The notes under the pieces were generated by a model. The model was not told the origin of the DNA. It did no database searches and was given only the letters and a program-made list of their open reading frames with translations. DNA of 64,000 bases, from NCBI GenBank assembly GCA_001599975.1, contig BCIO01000004.1:905434-969433 (forward strand), in the 5' to 3' direction. The stretch comes from Cystobasidiopsis lactophilus (Eukaryota; Basidiomycota; Agaricostilbomycetes; Agaricostilbales; Chionosphaeraceae). A program made the translations under genes and the position numbers. Position 1 is the first letter of the stretch; every line of letters begins with the position of its first letter. This document shows, piece after piece, positions 11,880-23,738 of the stretch.

Positions 11880-14133
11880 GATGGTGGCGCACTGGCGTTC
11901 CCGGCGGGTGGCGTCCAACAGCGTGATGCTGTTTAGTTCATCCGCTTTTTTATCAAAGAGAAATGGATGGGGGAAGATGAAACGAACTCAATCTTGGGGC
12001 CGTAGAAAGCGCCGTCGCCCTCCTTGACGTGCCACTTGCCGGGCACAAACTTCTCCAACGCCGTTCTCAGCACCTGTGCGAGAAAACTCAACATTCATCC
12101 AAAGTCAATGGATAAGGGAAGAGGGGCACGCACCCCTTCAGCGGTATCCCACAGCTCCTCGGACCCCATTCTGCCTTCCGGTCTGGTGGACAAGGCCAGC
12201 TTGAACGTGAACCCAAACAGGGCGTAGACGTCGTTGAGGAAGTCGAAGCAGCCGGCGACCTCCTGCTCGATCTGCTCGACGGTGCAAAAGATGTGCGCGT
12301 CGTCCTGCTGAAACCTCCGGACTCGCGTCAGCCCCGTCAGAGCGCCCGAAGCCTCGTTGCGGTGCAGCACGCCAAAGTCGGCCAACCGCAACGGCAGCTC
12401 GCGGTAGGACCGGTCGCGAGACCCAAACATCAAGCAGTGGCCCGGGCAGTTCATCGGCTTGAGGGCGAACTCTTCCTTCTCCACGTTGAAGACGAACATG
12501 TCGTCCTTGTAGTGGTTCCAGTGCTGGGAGGTCTTCCACAGCTTGGAGTTGAACATGTTGGGGCTGATGACCTCGGAGAAGCCGCGCTTGCGGTACTCGG
12601 ACTTCATCAGGTCCATCAGGGTGTTGTAGATGCGGGCGCCGTGGGGCAACCAGAAGCAGGATCCCGGCGACATTTCGTGGAAGAAGTAGAGCTCTTGTTC
12701 CTGTTCGTACGACACAATCGTTCATCAGCAATTGATGATAGGAAATGGGGGAGGTGAACGAACTCGACCGATCTTGCGGTGGTCCCTCGCGGCGGCCTCC
12801 TCGAGGAACTTCTTGTGCTCAACCATCTGCTTGTTGTCCGGGAAAGAGATGCCGTAAATGCGCTGAAGGCTCTCGTTGTTCGAGTCGCCAAGGAAGTAGC
12901 TCGACGAGTTCTGTTTACCATCGCCCTTCCAAGTTCAGAAGCAGAACTTGGAGGCAAGGCGAAGGACAAACCTTGAGGACAGCAATAGACTTGATGCGCC
13001 CCGTGTGAGGGATATGGGGGCCAATGCAGAGGTCGATCATGGGCCCGCAGCGGTAGACGGTGGTGGACTCGCCGTCCTTGATCTTGGTGTTGATCATGTG
13101 CAGCTTGAAGTGGTTGTATTCGAACATCTTTTGGAGGTCTTCCTTCTTCATCACTAAGCGTTCAAAAGGCTGCTTTTCCTTGGTCACGTTGGAAGCGACG
13201 GTTTCGAGGGCTGGGTAGTCGTTTTGGATCACCACTCTGTTCGATGTCGAAGTGCTCATAAGTAACTTTTTGCGGCTACTAGAAGTGAAAGGAGACAACG
13301 AACTTGTTCTCGGGCAGGGCCATCTCGTAGAAGAAGCCCTCGTCCGTGGGTGGGCCCAAGCAAAGGTGGGCGCCGTAGTGCCTCTCGGCCGCCTCACCCA
13401 AGACGTGGGCGGACGAGTGCCAGAACACTTTTTTGCCTGTTCAAGACGCTTGCACGTTAAGCCACTGTATTGGAAGGGGCTAAAAGGGAAGCAATGCAGA
13501 CGAACCATCTTCCGACTCGAAGTCTAGCAGCTCGAGCTTGCAGGACTTTTCTAAAGGCCGTTCTAAGTCCCACAGTTGCCCGTCGACCTGTTTTCACTTG
13601 GCTGAATCCAGATTCAATTTGAATAAGGCAGCAGCAAGTGACAAACCTTTGCAATGACCACTTTGTCCGGTAAACTTTTGCCTGAGTGCAATTCGTCGCC
13701 ATCAGACCGCTGTTGCCCGCTGTCTAAAGTCAAGTAAACACCCACTCAGAGACTTGGCAATGTCCATAGGCGACGTCTCCCAGCTCTGGCCTGGCACGAC
13801 TTTCCCATCCGGCAAGACGACCTCGATCTCCTCCCTCTTCTGGCTCGCCACAAACGCCTTGTACTCGACCAACAACCGATCAAACATGTCGATCCTGCTC
13901 TGGATGAAGCCAGCTGGCGGTGACAGCTCCAGTGCAGCCATCTGCCCGACCAGTTCAGCCGCGCCGCCCTTTTTCTTGGGTTTGACAGGTTTGGGAGGTT
14001 TGGACTCGGTCGCGATGGGCTTGGCTGCCGGCGTGGCCGCTGGTGCTGGGGCGGCCATGTTGTAGGTGCAGTAAGGTCGAAGGGGGAGCAAGCAGCGACG
14101 AGGGTGGAGCAAGGTGGACAGGCCAAGTCGCAT
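11234..14133 (-). CDS. threonyl-tRNA synthetase, probably dual-targeted
   Basis: A class II aminoacyl-tRNA synthetase charging tRNA-Thr. Domains run in the usual order: a TGS-like ubiquitin fold ([19 protein letters not shown]), the editing/SAD region near 13300 ([15 protein letters not shown]), the catalytic core with motif 2 ([20 protein letters not shown], then DDAHIFC), and the C-terminal anticodon-binding domain ([19 protein letters not shown], then [17 protein letters not shown]). The gene has about nine introns. ATG 14133 gives [20 protein letters not shown], rich in Arg/Leu and free of acidic residues, a strong mitochondrial presequence. A second in-frame ATG at 14058 starts [14 protein letters not shown], a typical cytosolic start. 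One gene may therefore make both enzymes; yeast uses two genes. The product call is secure, the dual start is inference. Confidence 0.92.
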
Positions 14134-14745
14134 GCAACTCCGTCGTCAAAGGCCAAAGAAATCGTTTGACTCAAGTCGGCGATCTCGCACACCTCGCTCG
14201 AGCTTCTGGTTCGACTGCTTAGGCTGAGAGGCGCGCTGTGGTGCGCACAGGCTGCCTGCGAGACGCTGGGGCTTGACTCGAATTGCTTCTCGAATTTAGT
14301 TTGGCTCTCCGAGTGGTGTCTCGCGACGCTTTGCTTTTCGCGCGCTCTCGCCTCGTCTCGCTGATTCTATGCGCATGTTAAAGTCGACTGGCCAAATCCC
14401 AAGATGATTCATTGAGGACTGATGGAGACCTATTGCTTCTCCGGACTGATACCAACTTGATGCGCTTCGCTCGCCTGGAGCTGACGTCGCTTGCTTCCCT
14501 CGATTATGTTCGGCGCATCTCTTTATGCATCTGTACGGCTAGGCGAGGACCCAGGAGTGTCGACCACTAGTGCACAGAGAGCGCGCTTGGCGGCTTGGTG
14601 AGGCCGACGATCTCCTTCCTCGAACGGCCAATCCGGTCTGCTGTGTTCGCTCTACCAACTTTGGTCACTTCCTACAAGCCTATTCAGCTATCACCCAACA
14701 GCGCACCTAGGGTTTCATACGCACTTGGGACGTAGCGCGCTCACC
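14134..14745. promoter_or_regulatory. divergent intergenic region between ThrRS and D-amino-acid oxidase
   Basis: About 0.6 kb between two divergently transcribed genes. No coding frame, RNA gene or clear TATA box was seen; it presumably holds both promoters. Confidence 0.3.
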
Positions 14746-16296
14746 ATGCCTCGAATCCTAATCATCGGCTCGGGCATCACCGGCCTGTCCATCGCCCACG
14801 CTCTCCCTTTAAACTATGACATTACCATCGTAGCCCGCGACCTACCCGAGGACACTAGCTCTCAAGCTTTCGCGTCTCCCTGGTTCGTTCCCCCTTCCCT
14901 TCAGAAGTTCAGTTCTAGAGATCCTGAGTGAGCGTTTTGGGGGAACAACAGGGCTGGGGTTTGTGTTTCGGGAGGCATGGGGGAAGACAAGCCGCTGTTG
15001 AAGGAGATGTGGGAGACCAATTTTCGGTTCTTCTGGGACCTGTCGGAGAACCACCCAGAGTCCAGTGTGAAAGTGAGCCCTTTCCCTTTCCCTCTTCATC
15101 TGCACTATGAGCGCTGATGTTGAAGGTCTTGGGTTCACAGAGGATACGTGAGTCTACATAGCGCCAGCTTCCGCGCGCTGTGCCAGAAAGCTTAAACCGG
15201 GTGTATGTACGAGCAACAGCCTGCCAGCGCTGGCGGGACAACAACTCTTCTGAGTCGGATGTTTGGGGTCGGGATTGGCTACCTGGCGTGCGTGCCCGTC
15301 CCTCTTCTTCATCAGACCACATCTGATATTGGTGGTTGGGCTCGCTCAGTATCGCATCATCCCACCCTCCGACCTCCCTCCCGACTCTCAAGCTCAAGTA
15401 GCAGTAGAATTCACCGGCTTCGTCCTCACTCCCACCTCCTACCTGTTCTGGCTCCAAGCGCGCTTACTGGCTCGCGGAGTGCGCTTCCTTCGAGCCACCG
15501 TCGAATCCATCTCCCAGGCCGCTTCTGGCACATACGGCTTTAAGCCGGACGTGGTCGTTAATGCCACAGGCGCGGATGCGAGGGTGCTGGGGGATGTGAT
15601 GGATGAGCAGGCGGTGAAGATTAGGTGGGGTGTTTGCGCTCGTTCTGGCAGCCTGACCTGGGATGCTGATAGTGATGCCCCAACTCACAGAGGCCAGACG
15701 ATTGTTTTTGCGGACCCAGAGCGGAAGTTTCAAAAGGTCGTGGTGCGGACTGGTAGTGTGCGTCTTCCTCTCTCGTTGAAAACCATGGCTGTGGCTGAGA
15801 TGGGACGACTGGCAATGCCTTACAGGACTACTGCTATGTCATCCCAAGACTAGACGGGACCGTGATCATCGGCGGTATCCGAGAAGAAGACGAGTTCGTC
15901 CTCCCCTCCCCTCCTTTCGTCTGGCGCAACTTTTGACCTTTGGGCTTCGCGAACAGTACGGAAGCTGTCAAACCGGACCAGCGACTCGATATCTGCCAAA
16001 GAGCACACCAGCTCGAACCTTTGCTTCCGGAAGACCCGAGCCAGCTATCGATCGTCACTGAGAACGTTGGCTTTCGACCTGGTCGGAAGACCGGATTGAG
16101 GGTCGAGAGCGAAGTCATTGGCGAAGGGATTAAAGTCGTGCATGCTTATGGGTGAGTGATTCCTTCAGATCCTGCCAATTGGCGCTTAGGCGGTTGGAAC
16201 AGGTCCGACGGCGAGGGCTTCGCCATCTCGCCTGGCGTCGCTCATCGAAGTGCACAGTTGATCGAGGGTTTACTGAGGGACAAGCCCCTAGTATAA
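14746..16296 (+). CDS. D-amino-acid oxidase (DAAO family)
   Basis: An FAD enzyme that oxidatively deaminates D-amino acids (or D-aspartate) to 2-oxo acids, ammonia and hydrogen peroxide. The start ATG 14746 gives [19 protein letters not shown], the dinucleotide-binding GxGxxG, followed by the DAAO hallmark [17 protein letters not shown]. Later exons hold [33 protein letters not shown], the [11 protein letters not shown] block across a splice, [20 protein letters not shown] and [18 protein letters not shown]. The last exon reads [17 protein letters not shown] and ends RDKPLV at 16294-16296. Most fungal DAAOs end in a peroxisomal SKL-type signal; none is present here. Exon ends around 14880-15290 are uncertain. 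Choosing between D-amino-acid and D-aspartate oxidase needs substrate-residue alignment. Confidence 0.82.
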
Positions 16297-16521
16297 TGAT
16301 CGGTCGTTGCTCCTTCGCAAATGATCCTCCTCGACTTCCGGGCTTTCAGCATCCGGACATCGTGATTGATGGTCGAATTTGAGATCTCTGCTCAATGTCC
16401 AACTCGCGTCTCAATTGCAGGCAGCAGCCACGGGGCGCAACTGAATAGATAACTTGATTTCATTTCGTGGCAAGCAAGCCCGACTGCGCAATGTGCGGCC
16501 CGTTGAATCCGCTCAGCCTGT

Positions 16522-17093
16522 TCAGAACTTGAATGTGTAGGCCTTGACGGTGTCGGCGACTTCACCGCGGCTATTGCCAAAATCTCCTGGCATGGCCCAA
16601 ACGTACTGTCCCTCCTCTGGTTTATGGTGCATGTTGCCAAAGTCGAGCCATTTCACGTCCATTGTGATAGCGTTCAGACGCATGAGATCGTCGCCCTTAG
16701 GACGCCACACGAAGACGACGTAGGCGCCCTTCTTGAGATCGGCGAGGCGAATGCCTGGGTTCATGGGCAAAAAAACCTAAAGAGAACTCTGGCTGAGTGA
16801 CCTGTATTAGGTCTCGATCATACTGGAAATCGCGACTTACGCTTTGGGAAGAGCCCTCTTTCCATTCTGTGCCCTGGCCGAGATAGTCGGCTCTTGCTAC
16901 TGGGCGGTGATCGGCCGTGGTGACGATGATCTCGAGAGCTGTATCCGAATCTTTGTTGTCACCGCCGAGGTCAAAGGTAAATTGGGCAATGCCCTAAGCC
17001 GTTGTTAAGCCCATCACGAAGGGCAAGAACGCTTAGTTGTAAACGTACGACAATAGTGCCAGGTCGCAGGATGGGAAGTTGCGATCTCTCCAT
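16522..17093 (-). CDS. small orphan protein, predicted beta-rich
   Basis: I do not recognise this gene. Two phase-0 introns (about 16781-16841 and 16994-17048) join three exons into about 150 residues: MERSQLPILRPGTIV, then GIAQFTFDLGGDNKDSD..., then VFLPMNPGIRLADLKKGAYV and on to VADTVKAYTFKF. It has alternating hydrophobic strands, no signal peptide and no membrane helix, and looks like a small beta-sandwich. The TGA/TAA pattern and both splice sites are clean, which argues that it is expressed. The frame upstream of ATG 17093 stays open for a further stretch (to about 17294), so a 5' exon cannot be excluded. It sits 3' of the decayed mannose-6-phosphate isomerase on the same strand. Confidence 0.55.
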
Positions 17094-17415
17094 TATACCA
17101 AGTCTACAGTTGGTCGACGCTCGCAAAAATGTAATGAAAACCGTGTGCTTGGAAGCGCAGGTGTGAGTTGATGTCTTCGGCTGATGGATGCAAGTGGCAG
17201 AGGAGGAAGGGCAAAGTCTGAGAGTTAGCCTTGCGGGGAACGTGGAGACCGATAGGTCGACCCCAATAATAGTAAACTCAAGACTCGTCGACAACTTTGA
17301 TCTTCATGATAGGGAACAATGAGGGGCGTCGTTCATCAGACACCAGCACGCGTGTTCTTTGGGGTACGTGGGGCAACAACGCCAAGGAGCCAAACGTATA
17401 CATAGTAACGTTGTT

Positions 17416-18300
17416 TCAACTCTGATGAGAAGAAGAAAACAGGGACGACAGCATAAGCGCATCAAAAAGGTCCTTGAGCGCGGTCTGGAGTTGAGCGACC
17501 ACTTTTGGTAGGAAGGCGGCATCGGAGATGAAAGTGGCGTTGCGCTGCAGGGTTTGCTCGGGAGCGGAAGACACGGAGGAGACGAAGCTGGTGGCGGTTG
17601 CCTCGCCAATGAGGGCTTTGAATTCGGGCACGGTCTCCAAGAATGCCTTGATCTCGCTCAGAGGCCTGAAGCCGCAGAAGCCAGAAAAGGCGGTCAGGGC
17701 AATGGCCATCTCGGGCGGCGCCATCATCAGACTCGGATCTGGGTTCTTGGGAAGGCTTGTGAACGCACTTTGTGGTTGGCATCTGTGCGCCGCCTCCGAC
17801 TTAGCATGCCCTTCGACCTGCTAAAGTAGCGAGTAGAACGCACCCTTGTAGACATCTGGGCGTTCCTTGTGCAAGCGCTGGCCGAGCTGCTTGTCCGGGT
17901 GGGCCTGGATGGAGAGCGCTTTGCCAATGGCGAGCACCTTGAACAGGTAAGGCAAGTCGTCGCCGAAGTGGGCCCTGACGCCTTCTCCTAGCAGCTCTGG
18001 CTGCTGCTTGATGCGGTCGGCCAAGCTCTCGCCGGTCTCGACGACCTTGGAGGGCAGCGAGGGGTGGGTGCCCATCCACAACTCGGCGTACGGCTTCGTT
18101 GGGTCGACCTGGAAGCCCTGGATCGTCTTGGCAAAGTGCGCGACCTTGGACGCTCCTCTGAACACATTGCTGAAGCTAGCATTGGAGGCAGCAAGGGAAA
18201 GCAAGCAAAGGCGCTCAAGGCGGATGGAGCGCAAGCCAATTTATGCTCGACTTCGTCCGCGATCAGTCTTCTTGCTGCCAGTTCTGAAGCGCGTACAGTG
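17416..18300 (-). pseudogene. mannose-6-phosphate isomerase (type I), decayed and C-terminally truncated
   Basis: The N-terminal half of a type I phosphomannose isomerase is unmistakable: GASKVAHFAKTIQGF, KPYAELWMGTHPSLPSK, FKVLAIGKALSIQAHPDKQ (zinc-site His), then across an intron DANHK and [19 protein letters not shown]. Three things look broken. First, between DANHK and PEMAIAL lies a 53-nt intron-like stretch that starts gtgcg but ends ccg, and other nearby AG acceptors all shift the frame. Second, after [10 protein letters not shown] the frame soon stops, and the cupin C-terminus with the ECMAxSDN...GLTPK blocks is absent. Third, the first exon shows only ALQN where QNYxWGKxG is expected. 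The enzyme is essential for GDP-mannose supply in fungi, so an intact copy should exist elsewhere in the genome. An assembly error is the main alternative. Confidence 0.6.
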
Positions 18301-18305
18301 TCAAT

Positions 18306-18697
18306 AGCCTCCTATAGGACATGTTGCTAGTTTAATCTGTGCCTCCCAAGACCTAAAGGAGCTTAATGAACTGCCTCCTGCTCTCGCAAACTTTTTGGAC
18401 CCGCGTTTGTTGATCGGGTCGCCAACCTGAGCTCTTCATACAAACACGTCCACTTCTATACGTCTCCAGCATGGACGACGCGTCTGTCGCTTAGGACAGG
18501 AAGGAGTCGGCACCCACCCCGCCCTTCGCTTCCTCCCGCCGGACCAAATTCAAGCGACTTTTCATGCGGTTTTCCTTCTTCCCTCTCGGCCGCCTGCTAG
18601 ACGTCAGAATCTCGACAGATTCTCTCTTTCGCTTTGCTCTTGGATGCCTCATGCTGGCCCTGAAGAGGGAGCGCTGCGTGCCGGTAGCCTCCACACC
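18306..18697. promoter_or_regulatory. intergenic, 5' of the MCT-like transporter
   Basis: About 390 nt upstream of ATG 18698. No coding sequence or clear TATA box seen. Confidence 0.25.
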
Positions 18698-20339
18698 ATG
18701 GGCGGCGACTCTGAATTCGAGCGTCAATCGGCTGATTCGGCTCTCGTCCTCAACGGCGGCTTCCGCCAGAAGGACGACCCTAAACTCGAGAGCGCTGTAA
18801 CTCCAGAATCAGACGGGCTCGCCAGGGTGCCAACCGACATCATTCCAGATGGCGGGGTCAGTCCCAATTCCGCGCTAGGGTAAATCGCATGCAAGTTCTT
18901 ATTATGGCACCTTCGCCCAACAGTACGGCTGGGTCATCGCTGGATGCTTTGCTGCCCAGAACGCCGTCAGCTGGGGCCTGAACAGCTGCTTTGGCGTCTT
19001 CCTCTCCTTCTTCCTCTCGCAAGACTTTTTCCCGGGCGCAACATCGTTGCAGTTCGCCTTCATCGGTGGCCTGTCCGTCTCGCAAGGGTTGATGATCGCT
19101 CCGCTGGCCAACTACCTGTCGAAGAGGTACAACTTCAAGGTGCCGATGATCTTGGGCGCCATCTGCTTAACTCTGGGCCAAATCTTCGCCGGCCTGTCGA
19201 CCGAGATCTGGCAGCTGTTCCTATCTGAAGGCCTCTTGTTTGGCTATGGACTGGGGTTGACGTTCATCCCTAGCTTGCCCATCCTGTCTCAGGTCAGTCC
19301 GCATAAGAGCGCGTGGCGAATGATGTCTCATTTGGCCATACAGTGGTTCTCAACTAAGAGGGGTATTGCCAACGGGATTGCTGCTTGTGGATCTGGTATT
19401 GGTGAGTGTCATGGCATGGTAAAATGCATGGCTTACTTTTCGGGCCTTTAGGCGGATTGATCTTCAACATTACAACCCGCATCGCCATTGAAAACATCTC
19501 GCTAAAATGGGCTTTCATCATCAATGGACTGGTCTCCGGCGCAGTCATGATCCCGGTGCTCATCCTCATGAAGGGTCGAGTCAAGCAAACCAATGCTCAA
19601 TTCGAACCGCTCGAGTGGCGTCGCCTGTTCGACCCGGGCTTCCGCTACGTCTGGACGTGGTCCTTCCTCACCATCATGGGCTACATCATCGCTCTCTTCT
19701 CCTTGGCGACGTACTCGACTCAGGGCGTAGGCTTGACCCAATCGCAAGGCTCGGTGGTGGCAAGCTTGCTCTCCGCCGGTCAGATCGTGGGCCGCCCAGC
19801 TTGCGGCGTCCTCCTCGATCGCTATGGCCGCATCAACATGAGCTCTTTGATTACTCTGATCTCGGGGCTCACCATCTTGTTGATCTGGATGTTCGCCCGC
19901 AACTATGGCGTGCTCCTGTTCTTCGCCTTCTTCCAAGGGTGTGTGTCCGGGATTTGCTGGAGTGGAATTGCTCCCATCACCACAGAGGTGGTCGGCATTA
20001 AGGGTGAGCGGATGTCTTTCCGACTTTGAAGGGCTTGCTTTATTGACATCGAATGCAGACTTGGGTTCTGCCTTGTCAATATTGTGGCTCGTCCAGGTGG
20101 CGCCCGCTACAGTCTCTGAAGTTGTGAGTTGAATCCTCTGGGATGGCCTTCTCGTGTGCTCACTTGCTCTCGCAAAGATTGCCCTGAGTTTGGTGGACTA
20201 CTCCCGCTCGCACCTGAACCGCGAAGGCGCGGACGCCTTTTTGATCAGCATTGGCTTTGCTGGCGGGTGCTACGTAGCAGCATCCATCTTATTACTGGGC
20301 GCCAAGCGGCATGTCCAGGGCAACTGGAAGATCTGGTGA
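18698..20339 (+). CDS. MFS transporter, monocarboxylate-porter (MCT/Mch) family
   Basis: A 12-helix permease of the MCT family. ATG 18698 starts a charged cytosolic N-terminus of about 50 residues. The first intron (18859-18922) joins IIPDGG to YGWVIAGCFAAQNAVSWG, giving the family's (D)GGYGWV signature at helix 1. Later pieces are GLSVSQGLMIAPLANYLSKR, WFSTKRGIANGIAACGSGIG (the RRxxAxGxxxxGxxxG motif at helix 5), GRPACGVLLDRYGRINMSS and SGIAPITTEVVGIKD. The final exons end KRHVQGNWKIW at a TGA (20337-20339). Fungal relatives carry monocarboxylates or riboflavin-like solutes, or have no known substrate, so the substrate is open. The neighbouring genes give no hint. Confidence 0.83.
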
Positions 20340-20466
20340 GGACAATTGAAGCTTTCCAAGTGGTAACGAACGATCTAAGTTGGTTTTACAACAACAACAG
20401 GCAAAAGACCTAAAGAGCCCCAATCTATCTATAACGAAGGTTTAAACGAAGCTCGACTGCAGCGAG

Positions 20467-23160
20467 CTAGACTTCGACCCAGGTCGGCGGAGCAGGAGCC
20501 TTCTTGCTCTTGCGGCCAAAGAGCTTGGAGAAAGCGCCCTTCTTCTCCGGCTTTGCGTGCACCTCTTCTTCGAAAATGGGTGCGAACGATGTCAGCGGAC
20601 CGGCGCTGGGCAAAGCGGGAGTCGGGATGGTCGTCCGGTCCTGGCGAGGCGTGGTCATCAGTCTCGGCTTGGCGGACCTTGTGCCGGAGGCTGGGCTGAC
20701 AGTGCTGGCAGAAGGTTGAGGCGTTGTAAAAACAGCGGTCGCGGGACCGTGAGCTGCTGGTTGGCGGTTGCCTTTGGGGACCGAAATGGACAAGTCTTGA
20801 GGGGTGCGTTTCTTGGGCCGAGGGCGTTCCATCGCTGACCATGGCCCTTCTGAAGCAGGCGGCCTGCTGTAGCTGGAGGTGGAGATGGCAGAGGCCGGCG
20901 GTCTGTTGAAGCTCGATGTCGAGAGGACTGACGGCGGAACGCGGTTGGAGCTCGAACCCGAAATCGCAGACAGGGCGGAGCGGGGTGGTGCTGGCATTGG
21001 CATTGGAGGGTAGAATTGCTGGAATGGAAAGGGTCCGCCCGGCATATTGTAAGCGGGCATCGGGAACGCGGGCTGAGATTGGGCGGACATGTTGGATTGC
21101 TGAGAGCGGCGGCGCTTGCTCTTCTTGCTGCTGCCGCTGGCGGTGCGCTGCGCAGGGTTGGGCAAGGCTTTGGATAGGTATGGCGCGCTTGAAGGAGGCA
21201 GCTGGAAGGCCAGTTCAAGCCTGGGCGCATTGGCGTCGACGACACTGGCCCGCTTGCTGGCCCGCTTATTGGTGTAAGACGAAGACTGGCGGTTCTTGAG
21301 CTTGACTAGAGGCTCGTCCCAGCTGATGATGTCGATGGTCCTCTGGTTGCCGCTCCAGAGCGTGCTGTTTTGAGATACGTTATCATGATGCGTGAGGGTC
21401 CGCTCGGAAACCGACGAACCTGTTGTAGGATTTGACGAAGACCTTATTGCTCAAACAGTTGCGCGGCTTCTCCGGTCCGAGTTTGAGCCAGTCTCGGGTC
21501 GTTCGCTTCTCTGTGTAAAACATTTTGTTGTAGTCGCTCGAGAAGCGCTTGTACTTCTTGCGGTCGATCTGAGGCCTTCGGTTTAAGAGACTGCCACCAA
21601 GCAAAAAAAAGGAGAAGGAGCCTACCTTGACCACTGGGACGCGGCCTTCTTGAAAGTTGGGAGCCGGTGAGCTGGCCCGTGGCGGGGCAAGAAAGCTGGA
21701 GCGCTTGTATTGGAATGAATTGCGCTGAGCTGCAGTTGGAGTCTTCCCAAAGCTGTTGCGAGGCGACGCGCCAAACTGCTTGGAGAGCCGCAAGGTCGAC
21801 GAAGGCCGCGATGCGCCATACGAAATGCGCTCGCTGGTGAGAAAGTTCAAGCTGTCCCGATTGTCCGGAGGCGCTGGAGATTTGAAGCCAGAGGACGAGT
21901 GGCTTCGGAGCTGCAGCAGCTTGGTAATCTTGTCTTCCGCTTCGCGATCTGGTGAAGGAGGCCGCGAGAGCCAGGTTCCATCGCTTAAACGAGCCGCAAT
22001 AGGTGCCATAAGCCCCGTGTCACCGTCAAGGTCTGGTTCCGGAAGTTGCAAAGACGGGCGGTCGACTCGGACAGGTGTCTGGACTGGCGTAATGTCCTCC
22101 CACAAAGGTGCAGATGGATCGACTTGGGTTGGGGAGAATGAGGAGAGACGGGCACCAAATTTCAGCTAGACAAGCAATGTGAGCGTCTGAAGATGGGCAG
22201 TGAGTTAGTCCTCACCTCTTGCAAAGGGACCTGATCTAGCTCGTCCTCCGAATCGGGATCTGGCAAATCCCCCTCTTCCGCTCGCTCCATTTCATCTTGC
22301 TCGACGTCCATGACAGATTCTTGTTCATGGACAGAAGAATGGGGGAGAGAAGGAACGGGCCGGCTTGGGGCCGAATGTCGTGAAACGGGGACGGGCGACC
22401 GGATTTCCGCAGTCTCGACGGTGTAAGCTGAAATGGAGCTTCTGCGCGAGTCTGGGAGAGACTTCTGTCCGGGCTGAGAGTAGAACGTCTGACGAGAGGG
22501 TGGAACGCTGCCATTCTTCTCGGAAGCATAAGGCAGTTGGATCCACGAGAAGCTGTTCTTGCGCGAGGAGGCACTCGAAGAGCAGCGAGAGGGCATAACG
22601 TCAGGGTCTGAATCTTCGCCATCGTCGGAGCGGACTGTTTCTTCTTCGTCCATCTGGCCAATCACCGCCCGCTGAATAGCGGACCAGCGCTTTTGAGAGT
22701 GGCCGTTGGTAACGGTGCTATCAATCTGCTCTCGGAGCTCTTCGGGGCACCCGTTGCTGTTTATGCTGTCCTGGCGACCTATGAAACCAGGTCAGTCTTG
22801 CCAGGCAAAGAATAGAAGGTGGGCGTACGAAGGTCTGATGCCAGCTTGAGAGGCTGCCAAGGACGATAGCCGTCCGTAGATCCAGATCTGGAGTAGCCGT
22901 CGCCCATGCTGGTCGCAAAAGTGGTGTTGGAAGAAGCCTCGGACGTTGACGAACCGGCGTCATCGCTCGAGTCGGATAGGGAGCTGTCAGACAATGCCCT
23001 CTGGAGAGTTGCACGCAACTGTGACCGAGCTGGGCGTGGGGGTGGAGATACAGCCATTAGGAGTGGTCGTAGAAGGAACGGAGGAGTCAGGGCAGCCACG
23101 GCGTCTGGCCCCAGGGAAGCGAACAGACGCCATCCCTTTGTAAAATCCGGTCGAGGCATG
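20467..23160 (-). CDS. large Ser/Pro-rich protein with a polybasic C-terminus, unknown function
   Basis: I do not recognise this gene. Introns near 22787-22835, 22157-22205, 21571-21630 and 21375-21420 join five exons with consistent frames into about 800 residues. Most of it is low-complexity Ser/Pro/Arg with acidic patches (EEETVRSDDGEDSDPD). The best-ordered part is RKKYKRFSSDYNKMFYTEKR, then WLKLGPEKPRNCLSNK and TIDIISWDEPLVKLKNR, which may be a folded or binding segment. The end reads PEKKGAFSKLFGRKSKKAP and finishes WVEV: an amphipathic basic stretch typical of membrane-surface or nuclear targeting. ATG 23160 is the first good start, but the frame is open further 5' and a first exon may be missing. 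Many SP/TP sites suggest phosphorylation. Confidence 0.6.
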
Positions 23161-23738
23161 TTGGTAAGTGAGGCATGTAGAGACGGTGCATCAGGTACAG
23201 TCTCAGAACGGGAGACACGTCTTCTGGCCTCGGGCAAGACAAAGGGGAAAGGCTTCGGGGAGCCTCTGTAAGCGCGACGCTCGTACAGGCAACAGTGGCA
23301 CCGGTATTGTCCAAGTCACAGGTAACACAACACCAAAGACTGTAAATGGGGGCCCTGTTGCGTGAGCAAAGTTCGCAAGTGAAGGCCCTCAGCCTCCATC
23401 CAGCGGCGTCAAAAACATCATGGACGGCCAGAGTCTTCTTCCGCGCCCGCTCTTCGTGCAGTATCCAGCCAAGGACGACTCAGAAAAGCTCTGAGAAGCG
23501 TCTTCTTTCATGCATGGTTTCACACAGCGGAACCATTTTAGGCCGGGTGGCTGTTTCCAGAAGAGCCTGCTTGAAGCCGGGTGGCGCCCTCTGGCTGGCT
23601 AGAATCGCGAGAAGGGAGGAATGTGGGCATCCTCCGTCTCTAGCATCTATGGTATCAAGACAGCTAATGGTATACCCTTAAGGGCCAAAGAGCGTTCGGG
23701 GTTTGCCAACCGCCCGTCTTGTCCTCGGTCCCTTTGCT
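23161..23738. other. unassigned stretch between two minus-strand genes
   Basis: About 580 nt. Both strands have short open frames but none matches a family I know. It may hold a 5' exon and the promoter of the Ser/Pro-rich gene, and the 3' UTR of the FAD oxidoreductase. Confidence 0.25.
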
